DNA of 64,000 bases from CAVRUD01 sp963724285 (GCA_963724285.1 CAVRUD010000020.1:62001-126000); one strand, 5' to 3'; numbered from the stretch's first letter, positions 26,005 to 36,376 are shown. Notes: generated by a model from the letters alone, not told the origin. Translations and numbers: made by a program.

Positions 26005-26888
26005 GCTGCCTCGTACGCGCGGGCGAACTCGACGGCGAACTCCTCGAACCGCGTCGCGGTCGTGTTCGCCTCGGTGCGGCCGGCGAGCGGTTTGACCGTC
26101 TGCTCGTTGAACGCCCGGGTCATCTCGACGTAGCGGCCGACGAAGCTGGCCGACAGCCCTGCCCCCTCCAGGGCCCCGGCCATGTCGGGGTAGTCGAGGT
26201 GGACGTAGGGGAGGTCAGGCTTACCGATCCGCTCGCCCAGGATGGTGACCGCCTCCTGGTAGGAGATGTCGCGCGGGCCAAGCAACTCGCGCACGATCAC
26301 GCCGTGCCAGTCGTGGGAGGCCAGAGCGGGGACAGCGGCGGCGGCCACGTCCTGGGTCGCGATCATCGGGATGGCGAGGTCCGGGATGACCGAATCCGCC
26401 ACGATGCCGTCGTACTTGATCACCGGAATCTGCTCGTAGAAGTTCTCGAAGAAGGAGACGGGGCGGAGCAGGAGCAGGTTGATCCCCGCGATCTGCTTGA
26501 GCCGTTCTTCCTGTTCGTGCAGTCCAGCAAGCACGCCGTTGCCATCGGGCAGATTCGCCCCAACCGCACTGAGGGCGACGACGTGCGTCACGCCGCTGGC
26601 CCGAATCGCGGCGGCGATGGCCTCGCCCTCCTTACGCTGGCTGGCACGATAGTCGGCCGCGCGCCGGTCGGTGGGGAGCAGGGTGTAGGCCGCGTCGGCG
26701 CCCGTGAACGCCTTCGTCAGGAATGTCGGATCGCTCGTGTCGCCCGTTAGGACCTCGGCGCCGCGCTGCTCCAGATCGGCGAGGGCACTCCGGTTGCGCC
26801 CCAGCACCCGTACCAAACGTCCCGAAGCGAGCAGCGCCGCGGCGATCTTGCCGCCCGTGTTGCCGCTCGCGCCCATGACAGTGATCAT
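26001..26888 (-). CDS. NmrA-type NAD(P)-binding protein
   Basis: 295 residues. Rossmann start MITVMGASGNTGGKIAAALL, then GRLVRVLGRNRSALADLEQR and VVALSAVGANLPDGNG. The catalytic Tyr-x-x-x-Lys of classical SDRs is absent, as in atypical NmrA SDRs, which act as redox sensors or quinone reductases. Divergent from the AraC regulator at 27411, with DUF1772 downstream; AraC control of this pair is likely. Confidence 0.88.
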   Translation of the reverse strand: MITVMGASGNTGGKIAAALLASGRLVRVLGRNRSALADLEQRGAEVLTGDTSDPTFLTKAFTGADAAYTLLPTDRRAADYRASQRKEGEAIAAAIRASGVTHVVALSAVGANLPDGNGVLAGLHEQEERLKQIAGINLLLLRPVSFFENFYEQIPVIKYDGIVADSVIPDLAIPMIATQDVAAAAVPALASHDWHGVIVRELLGPRDISYQEAVTILGERIGKPDLPYVHLDYPDMAGALEGAGLSASFVGRYVEMTRAFNEQTVKPLAGRTEANTTATRFEEFAVEFARAYEAA

Positions 26889-27410
26889 GACGATGTCCTC
26901 CTAGATTCCTGGGTACGGCCGGATCTCGTTCGCCGGCCGTGCATCCATCATGGGGCGCGAATCTCGGGATGAACAATCTCATTTTGTCGACGTTTTATGA
27001 TCGATCGTCCAGTTTCGCCAGACCATCCCGCCGGCATACCATCCGCACGGGTCGGCACCCTCGAACACCGGCGGACGGCAACCGGGCGCATGCCATGCGC
27101 CCCTACACGCCCGGCGGACACTGGAGATGGCACAACCCTCGTAGGGGCAGACCGATCTACCCAGCGTGTCTGCCCTCTAGGCCCGCCAACCCGGTTCGCG
27201 TCCCGCAACCGCGTCCCGATAACGAAACGCCGCGTATTCGTAGCCGGGCAGACACATCGGTCTGCCCCTACGAGGGGTTATTCCGTCTCCACACCCGATG
27301 AGGGTGATGGACAAACCACAGATGACGCGTCGTCGCCGTCCGGTGATCGTTCGTCCAGCACGGACAGGCTGGCTGGACGGGCATCATGGGCGCGGCCTAG
27401 ACTCCGAGGC
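26889..27410. repeat. intergenic region with family D fragment and family C copy 3
   Basis: No gene before 27411. 27083-27110 is GGGCGCATGCCATGCGCCCC (family D, also 38929-39043). 27134-27280 is family C: AACCCTCGTAGGGGCAGACC ... GGTCTGCCCCTACGAGGGGT, with an inner block similar to 31110-31242 and 38766-38895. It separates the divergent NmrA and AraC promoters. Confidence 0.75.
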
Positions 27411-28403
27411 ATGCAGACACGCGAGGCCGCGTCCAATTCCCACGATCACGTCGACCCGCTCGGGGAGGCGCTGCACGTCTTGCGGATGAGCAGCTCGTTC
27501 TATTCGAGCTGCTCTTTCACCGCGCCCTGGGGACTGGGGCTACCAGCCTTTCCCAATGCCCTCATGTTCCACATCGTGACCGGGGGCCGCCCCTGGCTCG
27601 AGGTCGACGGTGCCGCGCCGCGCCTCCTCCAGCCGGGCGATCTGGCCCTGGTTCCGCACGGCGACGGGCATCGCCTGGTCAGCGAACCGGGCCTGCCGGC
27701 AATTGATCTCTGGGATCTGCCCCGCCAGGAGCTGAGCGAGCGCTACGAGATCATCCGGATCGACGGGGGCGGGGCGCCCACCGGGATGCTGTGCGGGACG
27801 ATCCAGTTCGACCACCCCGCCGCCCACCACCTCGTCGAAGTCCTCCCTCGCCTGATCGCCGTCGAGGCGGGTAACGCCCACCAGACGGACTGGATCCAGA
27901 GCACCGTCCGGTTCATGGCCGCCGAAGCCCGGGCGCTGCGCCCCGGCGGCGAGACCGTCATCACCCGCCTCGCCGACGTGCTGGTCATCCAGGCGATCCG
28001 GGCCTGGATCGAGCAGGACCCCGCCGCCCAGACCGGCTGGCTCGGCGCGCTGCGCGACCCCCAAATCGGCCGGGCGATCGCCCTGATCCACCGCGATCCC
28101 GCCCTTCCCTGGTCGGTCGCCCGCCTGGCGCACGAAGTCGCGATGTCGCGCTCGGCCTTCGCCGCCCGCTTTACCGATCTGGTCGGGGAGACCCCGATGC
28201 ACTACGTCGCCCGCTGGCGGATGCAGGTCGCCGCCACCTCCCTGCGCGAGGACGGCACCACGTTGGGCGAGCTGGCGTTGCGCCTCGGCTACCACTCGGA
28301 GGCCGCCTTTAGCCGGGCATTCAAGCGGATCATCGGCGTCTCTCCGGGCGCCGTCCGGCGCGAGAAAGCCGCTCCCCTGGGCACGCCGGTTCAATCTGCA
28401 TAG
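27411..28403 (+). CDS. AraC-family regulator with cupin sensor domain
   Basis: 330 residues. Cupin_6-type N-terminal half (FHIVTGGRPWLEVDGAAPRL, LVPHGDGHRL, LCGTIQFDHPAAHHLVEVLP) and AraC HTH at the C-terminus (WSVARLAHEVAMSRSAFAAR, LALRLGYHSEAAFSRAFKR). Start at 27411 begins the family homology; the frame is open further upstream only because it reads through repeats. Divergent from NmrA/DUF1772 and likely controls them. Paralogue of the truncated regulator at 3-671. Confidence 0.9.
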   Translation: MQTREAASNSHDHVDPLGEALHVLRMSSSFYSSCSFTAPWGLGLPAFPNALMFHIVTGGRPWLEVDGAAPRLLQPGDLALVPHGDGHRLVSEPGLPAIDLWDLPRQELSERYEIIRIDGGGAPTGMLCGTIQFDHPAAHHLVEVLPRLIAVEAGNAHQTDWIQSTVRFMAAEARALRPGGETVITRLADVLVIQAIRAWIEQDPAAQTGWLGALRDPQIGRAIALIHRDPALPWSVARLAHEVAMSRSAFAARFTDLVGETPMHYVARWRMQVAATSLREDGTTLGELALRLGYHSEAAFSRAFKRIIGVSPGAVRREKAAPLGTPVQSA

Positions 28404-28417
28404 CCTGGCAACAAAAA

Positions 28418-28454
28418 GAGGCCGGGTCCGCGGCGCGTCGCGGACCCGGCCTCT
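28418..28454. terminator. terminator between AraC (+) and YCII (-)
   Basis: 16-bp stem AGAGGCCGGGTCCGCG / CGCGGACCCGGCCTCT, preceded by CAAAAAG on the plus strand, which gives a T-tract for the minus-strand transcript. Confidence 0.8.
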
Positions 28455-28469
28455 GAGGAGGTATCTGGG

Positions 28470-28877
28470 TTAGGAACCGGCGCCCACAAGCTCCGGCTTG
28501 GCCGCAGCATCCGCCTCGGACGAAACGTCCGGCAGGTTCTCGAGGACGACGATCGGGCGAATCTCGACGGTGCCGAACTTGGCTCCTGGGATCTGCCCGG
28601 CGATGTCGATCGCCGTCTCGAGATCCGGGGCGTCGATCAGGTAGTAGCCGCCAAGCTGCTCCCGCGTCTCGGCGAAGGGCCCGTCGGTGACGAACCGCTT
28701 GCCGTCGCGGACGCGGACGCTGGTCGCGGTGGAGACGCTCTGCAGGGGGGAGGCACCCATGTAGTACCCCTTCGCCTTGAGTGAGTGTGCGAGTTGGCGC
28801 GACTCGCCGTAGCACGCCTCGCGCTCCGGCTGGCTCAGGGCGCCCTCATTTCCGTAGATCAGCATCATGTACTTCAT
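28470..28877 (-). CDS. YCII/DGPF-family protein
   Basis: 135 residues. MKYMMLIYGNEGALS, GYYMGASPLQSVSTATSVRV, VTDGPFAETREQLGGYYLID and AKFGTVEIRPIVVLE; the DGPF signature is intact. DGPF proteins are genetic partners of ECF42 sigma factors. A short CCCTCTCC/GGAGAGGGG palindrome lies directly upstream of the ribosome-binding site. Second such protein in the window (other at 15740). Confidence 0.88.
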   Translation of the reverse strand: MKYMMLIYGNEGALSQPEREACYGESRQLAHSLKAKGYYMGASPLQSVSTATSVRVRDGKRFVTDGPFAETREQLGGYYLIDAPDLETAIDIAGQIPGAKFGTVEIRPIVVLENLPDVSSEADAAAKPELVGAGS

Positions 28878-28884
28878 GGGATTT

Positions 28885-29141
28885 GACCTCACCCCCTACC
28901 CCCTCTCCACTCTGGTGGAGAGGGGCCTTCTCGGACGTCGTCTCCAGGTATAACCCACCCGGCCACCGATCTGTTTAACGAGGGGGACAAGGCTCACGCC
29001 TTGAGGGGGACAGCCCTGCGGGCTGTGGGGGAGAGGAGAACGACGGACACTCCCCCTCCGTCTCCCCCTCACGGCGATAGCCGTGTCCCCCACAAAGCGT
29101 CAGCTTTGTCCCCCTCAGCGCCACAGCGCTGTCCCCTCCGT
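28885..29141. repeat. intergenic palindromes
   Basis: 28886-28925 is CTCACCCCCTACCCCCTCTC with an inner GGTGGAGAGGGG hairpin, repeated at 34620 and 46508. 28978-29140 is a run of small hairpins alternating AGGGGGACA and TGTCCCCCT around short stems (CAAGGCTCACGCCTTG, AGCCCTGCGGGCT, AAAGCGTCAGCTTT, AGCGCCACAGCGCT). No coding potential seen. Confidence 0.7.
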
Positions 29142-29434
29142 CTACCCTCCCGCCATCGCCCCGATGATCATGAACGGCTCCGCGCCGCTCACGACGGCCG
29201 GGGGAAGCGGGTCGTCCGGGGAGTCGTGCGACAGGTCCTCCTGGCAGGCGAAGAAGCGCACGAGCGGGCGACGGTGCTGGGTCGTCGTGTCCCGGATGGT
29301 GCCACGCAGCATCGGGTAGGTCGTCTCGAGGGCATCGAGGATCGCGCGCTGGGTCACGGGACCCTCGATCTGGACTTCGACTTCGCGGCCGGTCCGCGCC
29401 AGATTTCGCAGGTGGGCCGGCAGAATCACGCGGA

Positions 29435-29438
<4 letters not shown>
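29142..29438 (-). CDS. MoaD/ThiS-family ubiquitin-like protein ending in Gly-Gly
   Basis: 98 residues. MIRVILPAHLRNLARTGREV, VTQRAILDALETTYPMLRGT and a C-terminus MIIGAMAGG. The beta-grasp pattern and exact terminal GG match sulfur carriers that are adenylated by an E1-like enzyme. No MoeB/ThiF or MoaE gene is nearby. Its ATG overlaps the stop of the beta-propeller gene (ATGA), so both are translated together. Confidence 0.85.
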
Positions 29439-30550
<1,112 letters not shown>

Positions 30551-30601
30551 CGCATGCTCCTCTGATCGGGTGACTCCGAACGTCTCAGGCGCCATGGAAG
30601 G

Positions 30602-30613
30602 GTGTACGTACAC
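30602..30613. promoter_or_regulatory. palindrome upstream of the propeller/MoaD operon
   Basis: GTGTACGTACAC, a 12-bp perfect palindrome about 52 bases before the start of the propeller gene, with a second imperfect CAGTACTACTG next to it. Could be an operator; regulator unknown. Confidence 0.4.
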
Positions 30614-31281
30614 AGTACTACTGTTCGGATCGGCGCGCAAGGGGCTCGGGTGAAATCGGGCGGGACGAGGCTGTGGGATTGTTCGCGGTCCGGTGACCGC
30701 GACCGGACGAACAGCGCTGCCTGAACATCATATCAGAACATCTGTTCTTTTCATAGAGGGGTGGCCGCGTCGGGTGTGCCCCACGGTTTTACGCCCGCCG
30801 TTCGTCGTCGTCGGGGAGGGTCCCGTGCCCTCCCATCGTCCGCAGGACGATACCGGGGCCGCGCGTCAACGGGTATGCCCTCCCGCGTCGGGCATCGGGA
30901 GGGCACGAGACCCTCCCCTACGACGGACGGGCGACCGACCTCGTCACCATGCACAACGATGGGGCACACCCGGCCGCGTCGCCCCGTCGCCCGGGGCTTG
31001 CGGCCCAGGGTTGACCCAAGGTTGGCCCAGGGTTGACCCAAGGTTGGCCCAGGCTGAACCGGACAGCCTCTCCGAAGCTAAGGACACCGTTCATCGTGGG
31101 GATGGCATCGCCTTTGTAGGGGCGGACCAATGTGTCTGCCCTCCTCGCCCGCCAACCGGCGCGCCTTGGAGAACGGCGTCCCGATGCCGAAACACCGCGT
31201 ATCCGAGGCCGGGCAGACACATTGGTCCGCCCCTACAAGGCGTCGTGTCGTGACCAAGTCGCACCGCCCCGGCGCCCCCGA
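30614..31281. repeat. gene-free stretch with three repeat copies
   Basis: 30820-30924: GGGGAGGGTCCCGTGCCCTC and inverse. 30973-31080: REP-A copy in minus orientation with an internal expansion of GGTTGACCCAAGGTTGGCCC units. 31110-31242: family C (GTAGGGGCGGACCAATGTGT and ACACATTGGTCCGCCCCTAC). No gene recognised. Confidence 0.75.
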
Positions 31282-31506
31282 TCACGCCTTCTTCGGATCG
31301 GCGGCAAAGGAAAGTCCCCGCTCCGCCAGCGCCTCGCCCAGGATGCGGACGGCTCTGGGGCCGACGCCGTGGAGCGCGAGGAGGTCGCGTTCGCTCATCA
31401 TCGCCACCTGCTCGAGACGAGCGTAGCCGATGTGAGCCAGTGCGCGCGTTGCCGGTTGGCCGATCTTGGGGAGGTCGCTCTCGTGCGGTTCGGCCGTGGA
31501 TGTCAT
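31282..31506 (-). CDS. small helix-hairpin-helix (RNAP alpha-CTD-like) protein
   Basis: 74 residues. DLPKIGQPATRALAHIGYAR, MMSERDLLALHGVGPRAVRI has the (HhH) GIGxxA...LHGVGPRAV arrangement of alpha-CTD-like DNA-binding domains, the whole protein being this one domain. Likely binds DNA or a protein partner. Directly downstream of a hydrolase gene on the same strand (27-base gap). Confidence 0.75.
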   Translation of the reverse strand: MTSTAEPHESDLPKIGQPATRALAHIGYARLEQVAMMSERDLLALHGVGPRAVRILGEALAERGLSFAADPKKA

Positions 31507-31533
31507 CTCATCTCCTCCTTCCCGCCTTCCCGC

Positions 31534-32433
31534 CTACCCGTCTCCGTCCCGGGCCACCCGGTGCAGCCATTCGCCCAGCAGCGCCGTGGTCAGGCCGACC
31601 TGCTCGTGGGGCAGACCGTGGCCGGCGCCGTCCAGCACGGCGTATGTCGCACGCGGGTAGTGCGGCAGCACCTCCCATCCCTGGGCATAGCCGGTGAACG
31701 AGTCCTGGCGGCCGGTGAGGATCAGCGTGGGCTTCGCAAAGGGTTCGCCGCTCTCCGGCGATTCGGCCAGGAAGAAATCCTTGTAGATCCGCTCCAATGC
31801 GGCCTTATCGGCGGCGGCGATCCCGGGTCCTTCACGCTCGGCGAAGAGGCGCAGCGTCTCCGGCGTCTGGATCACCAGGTAGCCTGGATACTCGGCCTCC
31901 AGGGCAGGCTCCAGGAGGCCGTCGAGGTCGCCGGACCGGTGGAGCACGACGTGGGCGGGCAGCTCCGCGCCGCCGTCTTGCTTGCCTTTGTGGCCCATCG
32001 GGTTGATCACCGCCAGGCCCAGCACCTGCTCCGGCCGGCGGTTGACGACCGCCCGGGCCAGGTACCCGCCGTGCGAGTGCCCGGCGACCAGGAAGGGTTC
32101 GGCCCCGATCACCCCATCGATGAAAGCCAGGATCACCTCCAGCATGTCCGCGGTCGAGGCGATCTGCTCCGGGGCCGGGGTGCGCCCCATCCCGGGCGAA
32201 TCGACGTAGATCCGGCGGTATCCCGGCTGGCTCGCAAAGACCGGCTCCAGGACCGCCGTCATGTAGTGGTGATCGACCCCCCAACCGTGCAGCGCCACCA
32301 TCAGGATGCCGGCGCCGTATTCGACATAATGAACCGGAATCCCATTCGCCTCGTAGAACCGGTACGGGATCGTCCCCTCCGGCGCGGGCGTCGAGGATTC
32401 CGCGTACGTCTGTCCTGTCGCGACCGCTGTCAC
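31534..32433 (-). CDS. alpha/beta hydrolase
   Basis: 299 residues. Oxyanion HGW motif in LMVALHGWGVDHHY, nucleophile elbow GHSHGG, acid in LILTGRQDSFTGY and final histidine in VLDGAGHGLPHEQV complete a catalytic triad. Substrate unknown. Followed downstream by the small HhH gene and preceded 34 bases upstream by another hydrolase gene. Confidence 0.88.
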   Translation of the reverse strand: MTAVATGQTYAESSTPAPEGTIPYRFYEANGIPVHYVEYGAGILMVALHGWGVDHHYMTAVLEPVFASQPGYRRIYVDSPGMGRTPAPEQIASTADMLEVILAFIDGVIGAEPFLVAGHSHGGYLARAVVNRRPEQVLGLAVINPMGHKGKQDGGAELPAHVVLHRSGDLDGLLEPALEAEYPGYLVIQTPETLRLFAEREGPGIAAADKAALERIYKDFFLAESPESGEPFAKPTLILTGRQDSFTGYAQGWEVLPHYPRATYAVLDGAGHGLPHEQVGLTTALLGEWLHRVARDGDG

Positions 32434-32467
32434 GTACTCAACCTCCTCGCACCGACACGAACCACCG

Positions 32468-33301
32468 CTACGCGGCCACCGGCATCGGCGCGTCCAGAAA
32501 CTCGGTGATCATCGAGGTCAGCCAGTCCACCCGCTCCAGCATGCCGACGTGGGTCGTCCCCGGAAGCACCGCCAGCCGGGAGGCCGGCAGCCCGTACAGG
32601 TCGCCGAAGACGCCCCCACCGCGCAGCTCGAACTCCCGGGCAATCTGGGAGATGAAGACGCCTTCCGCGTCGCCGACGATGATCAGCGTCGGCGCCTCCA
32701 CCCCCTTGATCAGGTCATCCGCCCAGGTGTATGGCTCCTTGGCGGTCTCTTTGATCTTCTCGACCAGCTTCGCGAAGCCGTTCGGGTCGGGGTTGATCTC
32801 CTGGTAGGTCGCCTTCCATGGCACAGCGTCGAACATCTCCGGCGTCAGGCTGGCCAGGGCCGGGTGGTACTCGGGGGCCATCGCCCCGGCGGCGGTGCTG
32901 GTCGAGATCGAGATCGGGATCAGCTTGCGGACCAGCGCCGGGTGGCGGAAGGCGAGCTGCCAGGCGACCCCTCCCCCCAGGCTGTAGCCGGCGACGTCGG
33001 CCCGCTCGACCCCGAGGTGGCGCAGCAGCGCCGCGGTGTCGTCGGCCATCAACTCGTAGGTCATCGGGCGGTCGATGTCGCCCGTGTGGCCGTGGGCCTG
33101 CATCTCCGGCACGATCACCTGGCGGGATGCCGCCAGGGCGGGGAGCAGCGGCCCCCAGGTTCCGGCCATCATGAAGGCGCCGTGGATCAAGAGGAGTGGC
33201 ACGCCATCGCCCTTCTCCCTATGGATCTCGTAGTACATCTGGAGGCCATTCGCCGGGGCATACCCCGTCTCTTTGGCCTGGGTACTGGCGGTCACGAACA
33301 C
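32468..33301 (-). CDS. alpha/beta hydrolase
   Basis: 277 residues, GTG start with AAAGGAG upstream. TGYAPANGLQMYYEIH, HGAFMMAGTWGPLLPAL, nucleophile elbow GYSLGGG, Asp in IIVGDAEGVF and His in VLPGTTHVGMLERVDWL. Close paralogue of the gene at 33533-34520, which shares TGYAPANGL, HGAF/HGAY and VLPGTTH segments, so these are tandem duplicates separated by a nested repeat. Confidence 0.88.
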   Translation of the reverse strand: MFVTASTQAKETGYAPANGLQMYYEIHREKGDGVPLLLIHGAFMMAGTWGPLLPALAASRQVIVPEMQAHGHTGDIDRPMTYELMADDTAALLRHLGVERADVAGYSLGGGVAWQLAFRHPALVRKLIPISISTSTAAGAMAPEYHPALASLTPEMFDAVPWKATYQEINPDPNGFAKLVEKIKETAKEPYTWADDLIKGVEAPTLIIVGDAEGVFISQIAREFELRGGGVFGDLYGLPASRLAVLPGTTHVGMLERVDWLTSMITEFLDAPMPVAA

Positions 33302-33320
33302 GCTCCTTTCGATCGCTTAG

Positions 33321-33537
33321 ACGTGAGACGTGAATCGTGAGTCGTGAGTAAGCACTGTCATCCTGAGCCTGCGAAGGATCTTGGCGCTTTAGCTCGTTCC
33401 AAGCCGTGACGCCGCGGTCGGGGACAAGGGCCGTAAACGGCCAAGATCCTTCGCTCCGCTCAGGATGACGGGGGTTGCTCGGCGCTCGGCTCTTTTCTCG
33501 CCACTCACGTCTCACGTCTCACGTCTCACGTCTCAGA
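33321..33537. repeat. nested repeat between tandem hydrolase genes
   Basis: Outer arms are GACGTGAGACGTGAATCGTG (33321 on) and CACGTCTCACGTCTCACGTC (33503-33537). The inner element 33357-33469 has arms GTCATCCTGAGCCTGCGAAG and CTTCGCTCCGCTCAGGATGA. Its right edge reaches the 3' end of the hydrolase gene at 33533. Confidence 0.8.
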
Positions 33538-34520
33538 ACGTCGGCGCCGGGATCGGCTCCGGCGCGTCCAGGAAGGACGAGATCACCGGCAACAGCCACT
33601 CGTGCCGGTCCAGCATCCCGATCCCGAAGGGGATGAAGTGGGTCGTGCCGGGCAGGACCGCCAGCCGGGCCTTGGAGATCCCGGCCATGTCGCCCATCGC
33701 GCCGCCCCCCAGGAGACGGTACATCGCCACGGCGTGCTCGACGGTGCTGGCGTCGGAGTCGCCCATCACGATCAGCGCCGGCGCGGTGATCTTCGGGATG
33801 TCTGCGTCCCAGGCGAAGTCGGTCGAGTCCAGCTTGACCAGCTTCTCGACCAGCGTCGGGAAGTCGTCTGGGTTCGGCGCGATCTCCTTGTAGATCGTCT
33901 CGAACGGGCTGCCGGCGAAGGCTTCGGTAGGTCAACGTCGGCAGCATCGCGGTCAGCTCGGGCTGCATGCCGTCGTAGCGGTACCCACCCGAGATCGGCA
34001 CCATCGTTCGCGTCAGTTCGGGATGGCGGATAGCGACCTGGATGGCCGTCGACGCACCCATGCTGAACCCGACGATATCGGCCTGCTCGATCCCCAGGTG
34101 GTTCAGCAGGGCGGCGCTGTCGTCGGCCATCCCCTCGTACGTGATCGGCCGGTCGACATCGGCGGTGCGGCCGTGGCCCTGGAGATCGGGGACGATCACC
34201 TGGCGGGCCGCTACCAGCCCGGGCAGCAAGGGGCCGAACTGACCGGTCGACATGTACGCCCCGTGCAGGAGCAAGATGGGCGGCGCGTCCGTCGCCTCGC
34301 CGTGGATCTCGTAGTACATGTTGAGGCCGTTCGCCGGGGCGTAACCGGTCGATGTGGGCCTACCTTGCGTGCTGGTGGCTGCGGGAGTCGCGGCGTCGGT
34401 CATTGTTCCTCCTGTCGCATCGGGTGTACTCCCCGAATCGGATTGGGCCTTGGCCCGCAAGGGAACCGCCACGGCCGTGGCGGCGGCGGCAACGCGAGTC
34501 AGAAAAGTTCGGCGGAACAT
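33533..34520 (-). pseudogene. Tat-exported alpha/beta hydrolase, frameshifted
   Basis: N-terminal twin-arginine signal MFRRTFLTRVAAAATAVAVP and AKA cleavage site, then STGYAPANGLNMYYEIHGEA, HGAYMSTGQFGPLLPGL, nucleophile elbow GFSMGAS. Near 33931 one extra base shifts the frame; the other frame resumes with EAFAGSPFETIYKEIAPNP and carries the acid (VMGDSDAS) and His (VLPGTTHFIPFG) to a stop at 33533. Exported paralogue of 32468-33301. As assembled, the product would lack half its triad. Confidence 0.8.
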
Positions 34521-34595
34521 CTCTCTAAGCCCCTCGACCGGAACGCCCATGGACGAACCGGATCGGATTCGACCCAAGACATACTCGTTGCGGAC

Positions 34596-34742
34596 GTGAG
34601 ACGTGAGACGTGAGAACGGACCTCACCCCCTACCCCCTCTCCTCTGCGGAGGAGAGGGGCGTCAGGCAGCGCCGTTTCCGGGACGGAGACGGTTCTCCCC
34701 CTTCCCCCTGCCCTTCCTTAGTGCAGCGGGGGGAAGGGGGCC
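34596..34742. repeat. repeat block overlapping the 3' end of the DUF6069 gene
   Basis: GACGTGAGACGTGAGACGTG (34596), CTCACCCCCTACCCCCTCTC (34621) and CCCCTTCCCCCTGCCCTTCC / GCAGCGGGGGGAAGGGGG (34697-34742) lie end to end. The last palindrome supplies the final codons and stop of the gene at 34718. Confidence 0.75.
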
Positions 34743-35200
34743 TTCTCGCCCGGCGCCAGCTTCGTCAGCATCCCGACGATCACCGCGGCGGCGACCAGGT
34801 GCATCACGACCAGCACGGCAACCTGCCCGTTGGAGGAGCCCTCGACGCCGGGGATGTAGGTGAAATCCGGGATCGTGGCGACGACCAGGACGACCGCCGA
34901 GATCGCGTGGAAGACCCGGACCGGGTTGGCGGTCCAGCGCAGCAGCGCCCCATAGAGGAGGACGGCGACGATGGCGGCGGTCAGGGTGAAGGAGACGGTA
35001 CCGCCGAGGGTGCTGAGGACGACGAAGTCGGGGTTGTAGCCAACGATGGCGTCGCCGACAACGTAGACCGCGATGTTGGCCAGGGTGGCGGCGGCGACGG
35101 TGGCCAGGGCGATCTTGGCGTACCGGCCCTTGCTCAGCCACGTGCCTTCGGCGTGAGACCGCGGGAAACCAACTGATTCGGAAACGGCAATGGTGGACAT
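34718..35200 (-). CDS. DUF6069 family membrane protein
   Basis: 160 residues. Four predicted helices: YAKIALATVAAATLANIAVY, GTVSFTLTAAIVAVLLYGAL, VFHAISAVVLVVATIPDF and VLVVMHLVAAAVIVGML, preceded by a soluble N-terminus. This matches DUF6069 proteins, function unknown. The last residues (KAPFPPLH) and the stop codon come from the intergenic repeat at 34697-34742, so the native C-terminus appears replaced. Confidence 0.75.
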   Translation of the reverse strand: MSTIAVSESVGFPRSHAEGTWLSKGRYAKIALATVAAATLANIAVYVVGDAIVGYNPDFVVLSTLGGTVSFTLTAAIVAVLLYGALLRWTANPVRVFHAISAVVLVVATIPDFTYIPGVEGSSNGQVAVLVVMHLVAAAVIVGMLTKLAPGEKAPFPPLH

Positions 35201-35432
35201 CTCAAACTCCCCTCTCGGTTGGTGTGATCCGGCGATTTGCCGTCTTCATCACATAGTCGTTTGGGGTTCGAGCAATTCGACAACCGCGCTCGGTCGTGTT
35301 GCCGGGATCGTTGCCATGCCGGCTGTTTCGGGCATTGCACGCAGCGATTTCGATCAATGGGGCGGAACCGGATGGCGGCCGGCGGCGAAATTCCCGGCCA
35401 CGCCAACCGCATCGCGTGCCGCCTCCCTTTGC

Positions 35433-35545
35433 CTACAGTTCCGCCAATCGCCCCTCAAGGAAACGCCGTTCCGGCTCCTGGCGTGTTACGGACAGGGCCA
35501 GGTCGTAGGCGGCCCGGGCGGCGTGGGCCGGGTGATCGCGCCCGG
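35433..35545 (-). pseudogene. fragment of an ECF sigma factor C-terminus
   Basis: Minus-strand reading gives HAARAAYDLALSVTRQEPER then RFLEGRLAEL and a stop, closely matching the last residues of the ECF42 sigma gene at 36377 (AARAAYELALSLTRQEPERR). No start or other sigma region is present. It follows the VapC gene directly and marks a past duplication or recombination around the toxin-antitoxin pair. The rest of 35201-35432 shows no gene. Confidence 0.75.
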
Positions 35546-35546
35546 T

Positions 35547-35972
35547 TTAGCCCGAGCGGAACGGGTTCTCGACCCGCAGCCGCCCGTCGAAGACCTGCCC
35601 GTGCTGCAGATTCTCGGTCAGCAACCGCGTCGCGCCGGCGACGAGGGCGGTCTCGACCACGAGCGCATCCCAGAAGGAGATGCTCGCCGCCTCGACCCGA
35701 TCCGTGGCCGCAAGGATCAGCGGCACGTCGACCTGGACCACCCGATACAGAGCGGCATCTCGTACGATCTCGTTGATTCGGTTCGAACCAAAACGTAGCT
35801 CGAACTTTCGCCGCAGGGTGACGTACAACTCCTGCAGGATCTGTGTGCTTACGACGATTTCGCCGGACGCGATGAGATCGGCGACACGACGTCCGGCGGT
35901 CACTTGCTTCTCCGGATCTTGCGTGTCGAATGAATAGACGAGGATGTTCGTGTCGACAAACGTCGGCATCAA
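35547..35972 (-). CDS. vapC: PIN-domain toxin VapC
   Basis: 141 residues. TFVDTNILVYSFDTQDPEKQ (first Asp), ILQELYVTLRRKF (Glu), and SISFWDALVVETALVAGATR plus LLTENLQHG (Asp and Glu of the PIN metal site). Expected to be a Mg-dependent ribonuclease that inhibits translation. Its start overlaps the antitoxin stop by four bases. Confidence 0.9.
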   Translation of the reverse strand: MMPTFVDTNILVYSFDTQDPEKQVTAGRRVADLIASGEIVVSTQILQELYVTLRRKFELRFGSNRINEIVRDAALYRVVQVDVPLILAATDRVEAASISFWDALVVETALVAGATRLLTENLQHGQVFDGRLRVENPFRSG

Positions 35973-36325
35973 GAATCAGACCAGTCGTGGTCGCTTCGAT
36001 CGTACAGATCCTCACGCGTCCAGGTGATGCCGCCGCTTCGCACGCCGGCTTCCCTGGCCATAGCGACGTGCCGCTCGAATCTTTCCAACAGGTTATTCCG
36101 TTTCGCCTCGTCCATGGGGTCGAACACGAAGGGCGTCCGCTCCGTCGCGGTGGCGGGTTCGTCCGACGCGACCTCCTCCTCTCGTGACCGGCCATTGGCT
36201 GGCTCGCTTGCGTAAACAGCCAAATACTCGCCGAGCACCTTGTTGACCGAGGTTCCCTGCTCGATCGCCTTGATCCGCGCCCGTTTCAGCGTCTCGGGGT
36301 CGACCGTTATCGTCAGGTTGGCCAT
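35969..36325 (-). CDS. vapB: ribbon-helix-helix antitoxin (VapB-like)
   Basis: 118 residues. N-terminal RHH: MANLTITVDPETLKRARIKA followed by GTSVNKVLGEYLAVYA. The acidic C-terminus (WTREDLYDRSDHDWSDS) is typical for wrapping the toxin active site. Overlaps vapC by four bases. The palindrome CAGTGTAGCACTG at 36351 lies just upstream and may be the autoregulatory operator. Confidence 0.85.
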   Translation of the reverse strand: MANLTITVDPETLKRARIKAIEQGTSVNKVLGEYLAVYASEPANGRSREEEVASDEPATATERTPFVFDPMDEAKRNNLLERFERHVAMAREAGVRSGGITWTREDLYDRSDHDWSDS

Positions 36326-36350
36326 GATCCCTCCTCGTGGAACACGGGAT

Positions 36351-36363
36351 CAGTGTAGCACTG
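36351..36363. promoter_or_regulatory. candidate vapBC operator
   Basis: CAGTGTAGCACTG, a perfect inverted repeat with a 3-base centre, 26 bases upstream of the antitoxin start. RHH antitoxins usually bind such sites. Confidence 0.5.
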
Positions 36364-36376
36364 AGCTTCGGCGACC

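Noticed and set aside
30735..30748. LexA/SOS-like box AGAACATCTGTTCT
   Set aside because: It fits GAACNNNNGTTC, but no gene starts downstream in a sensible position and the region is filled with repeats; one chance match is not enough.
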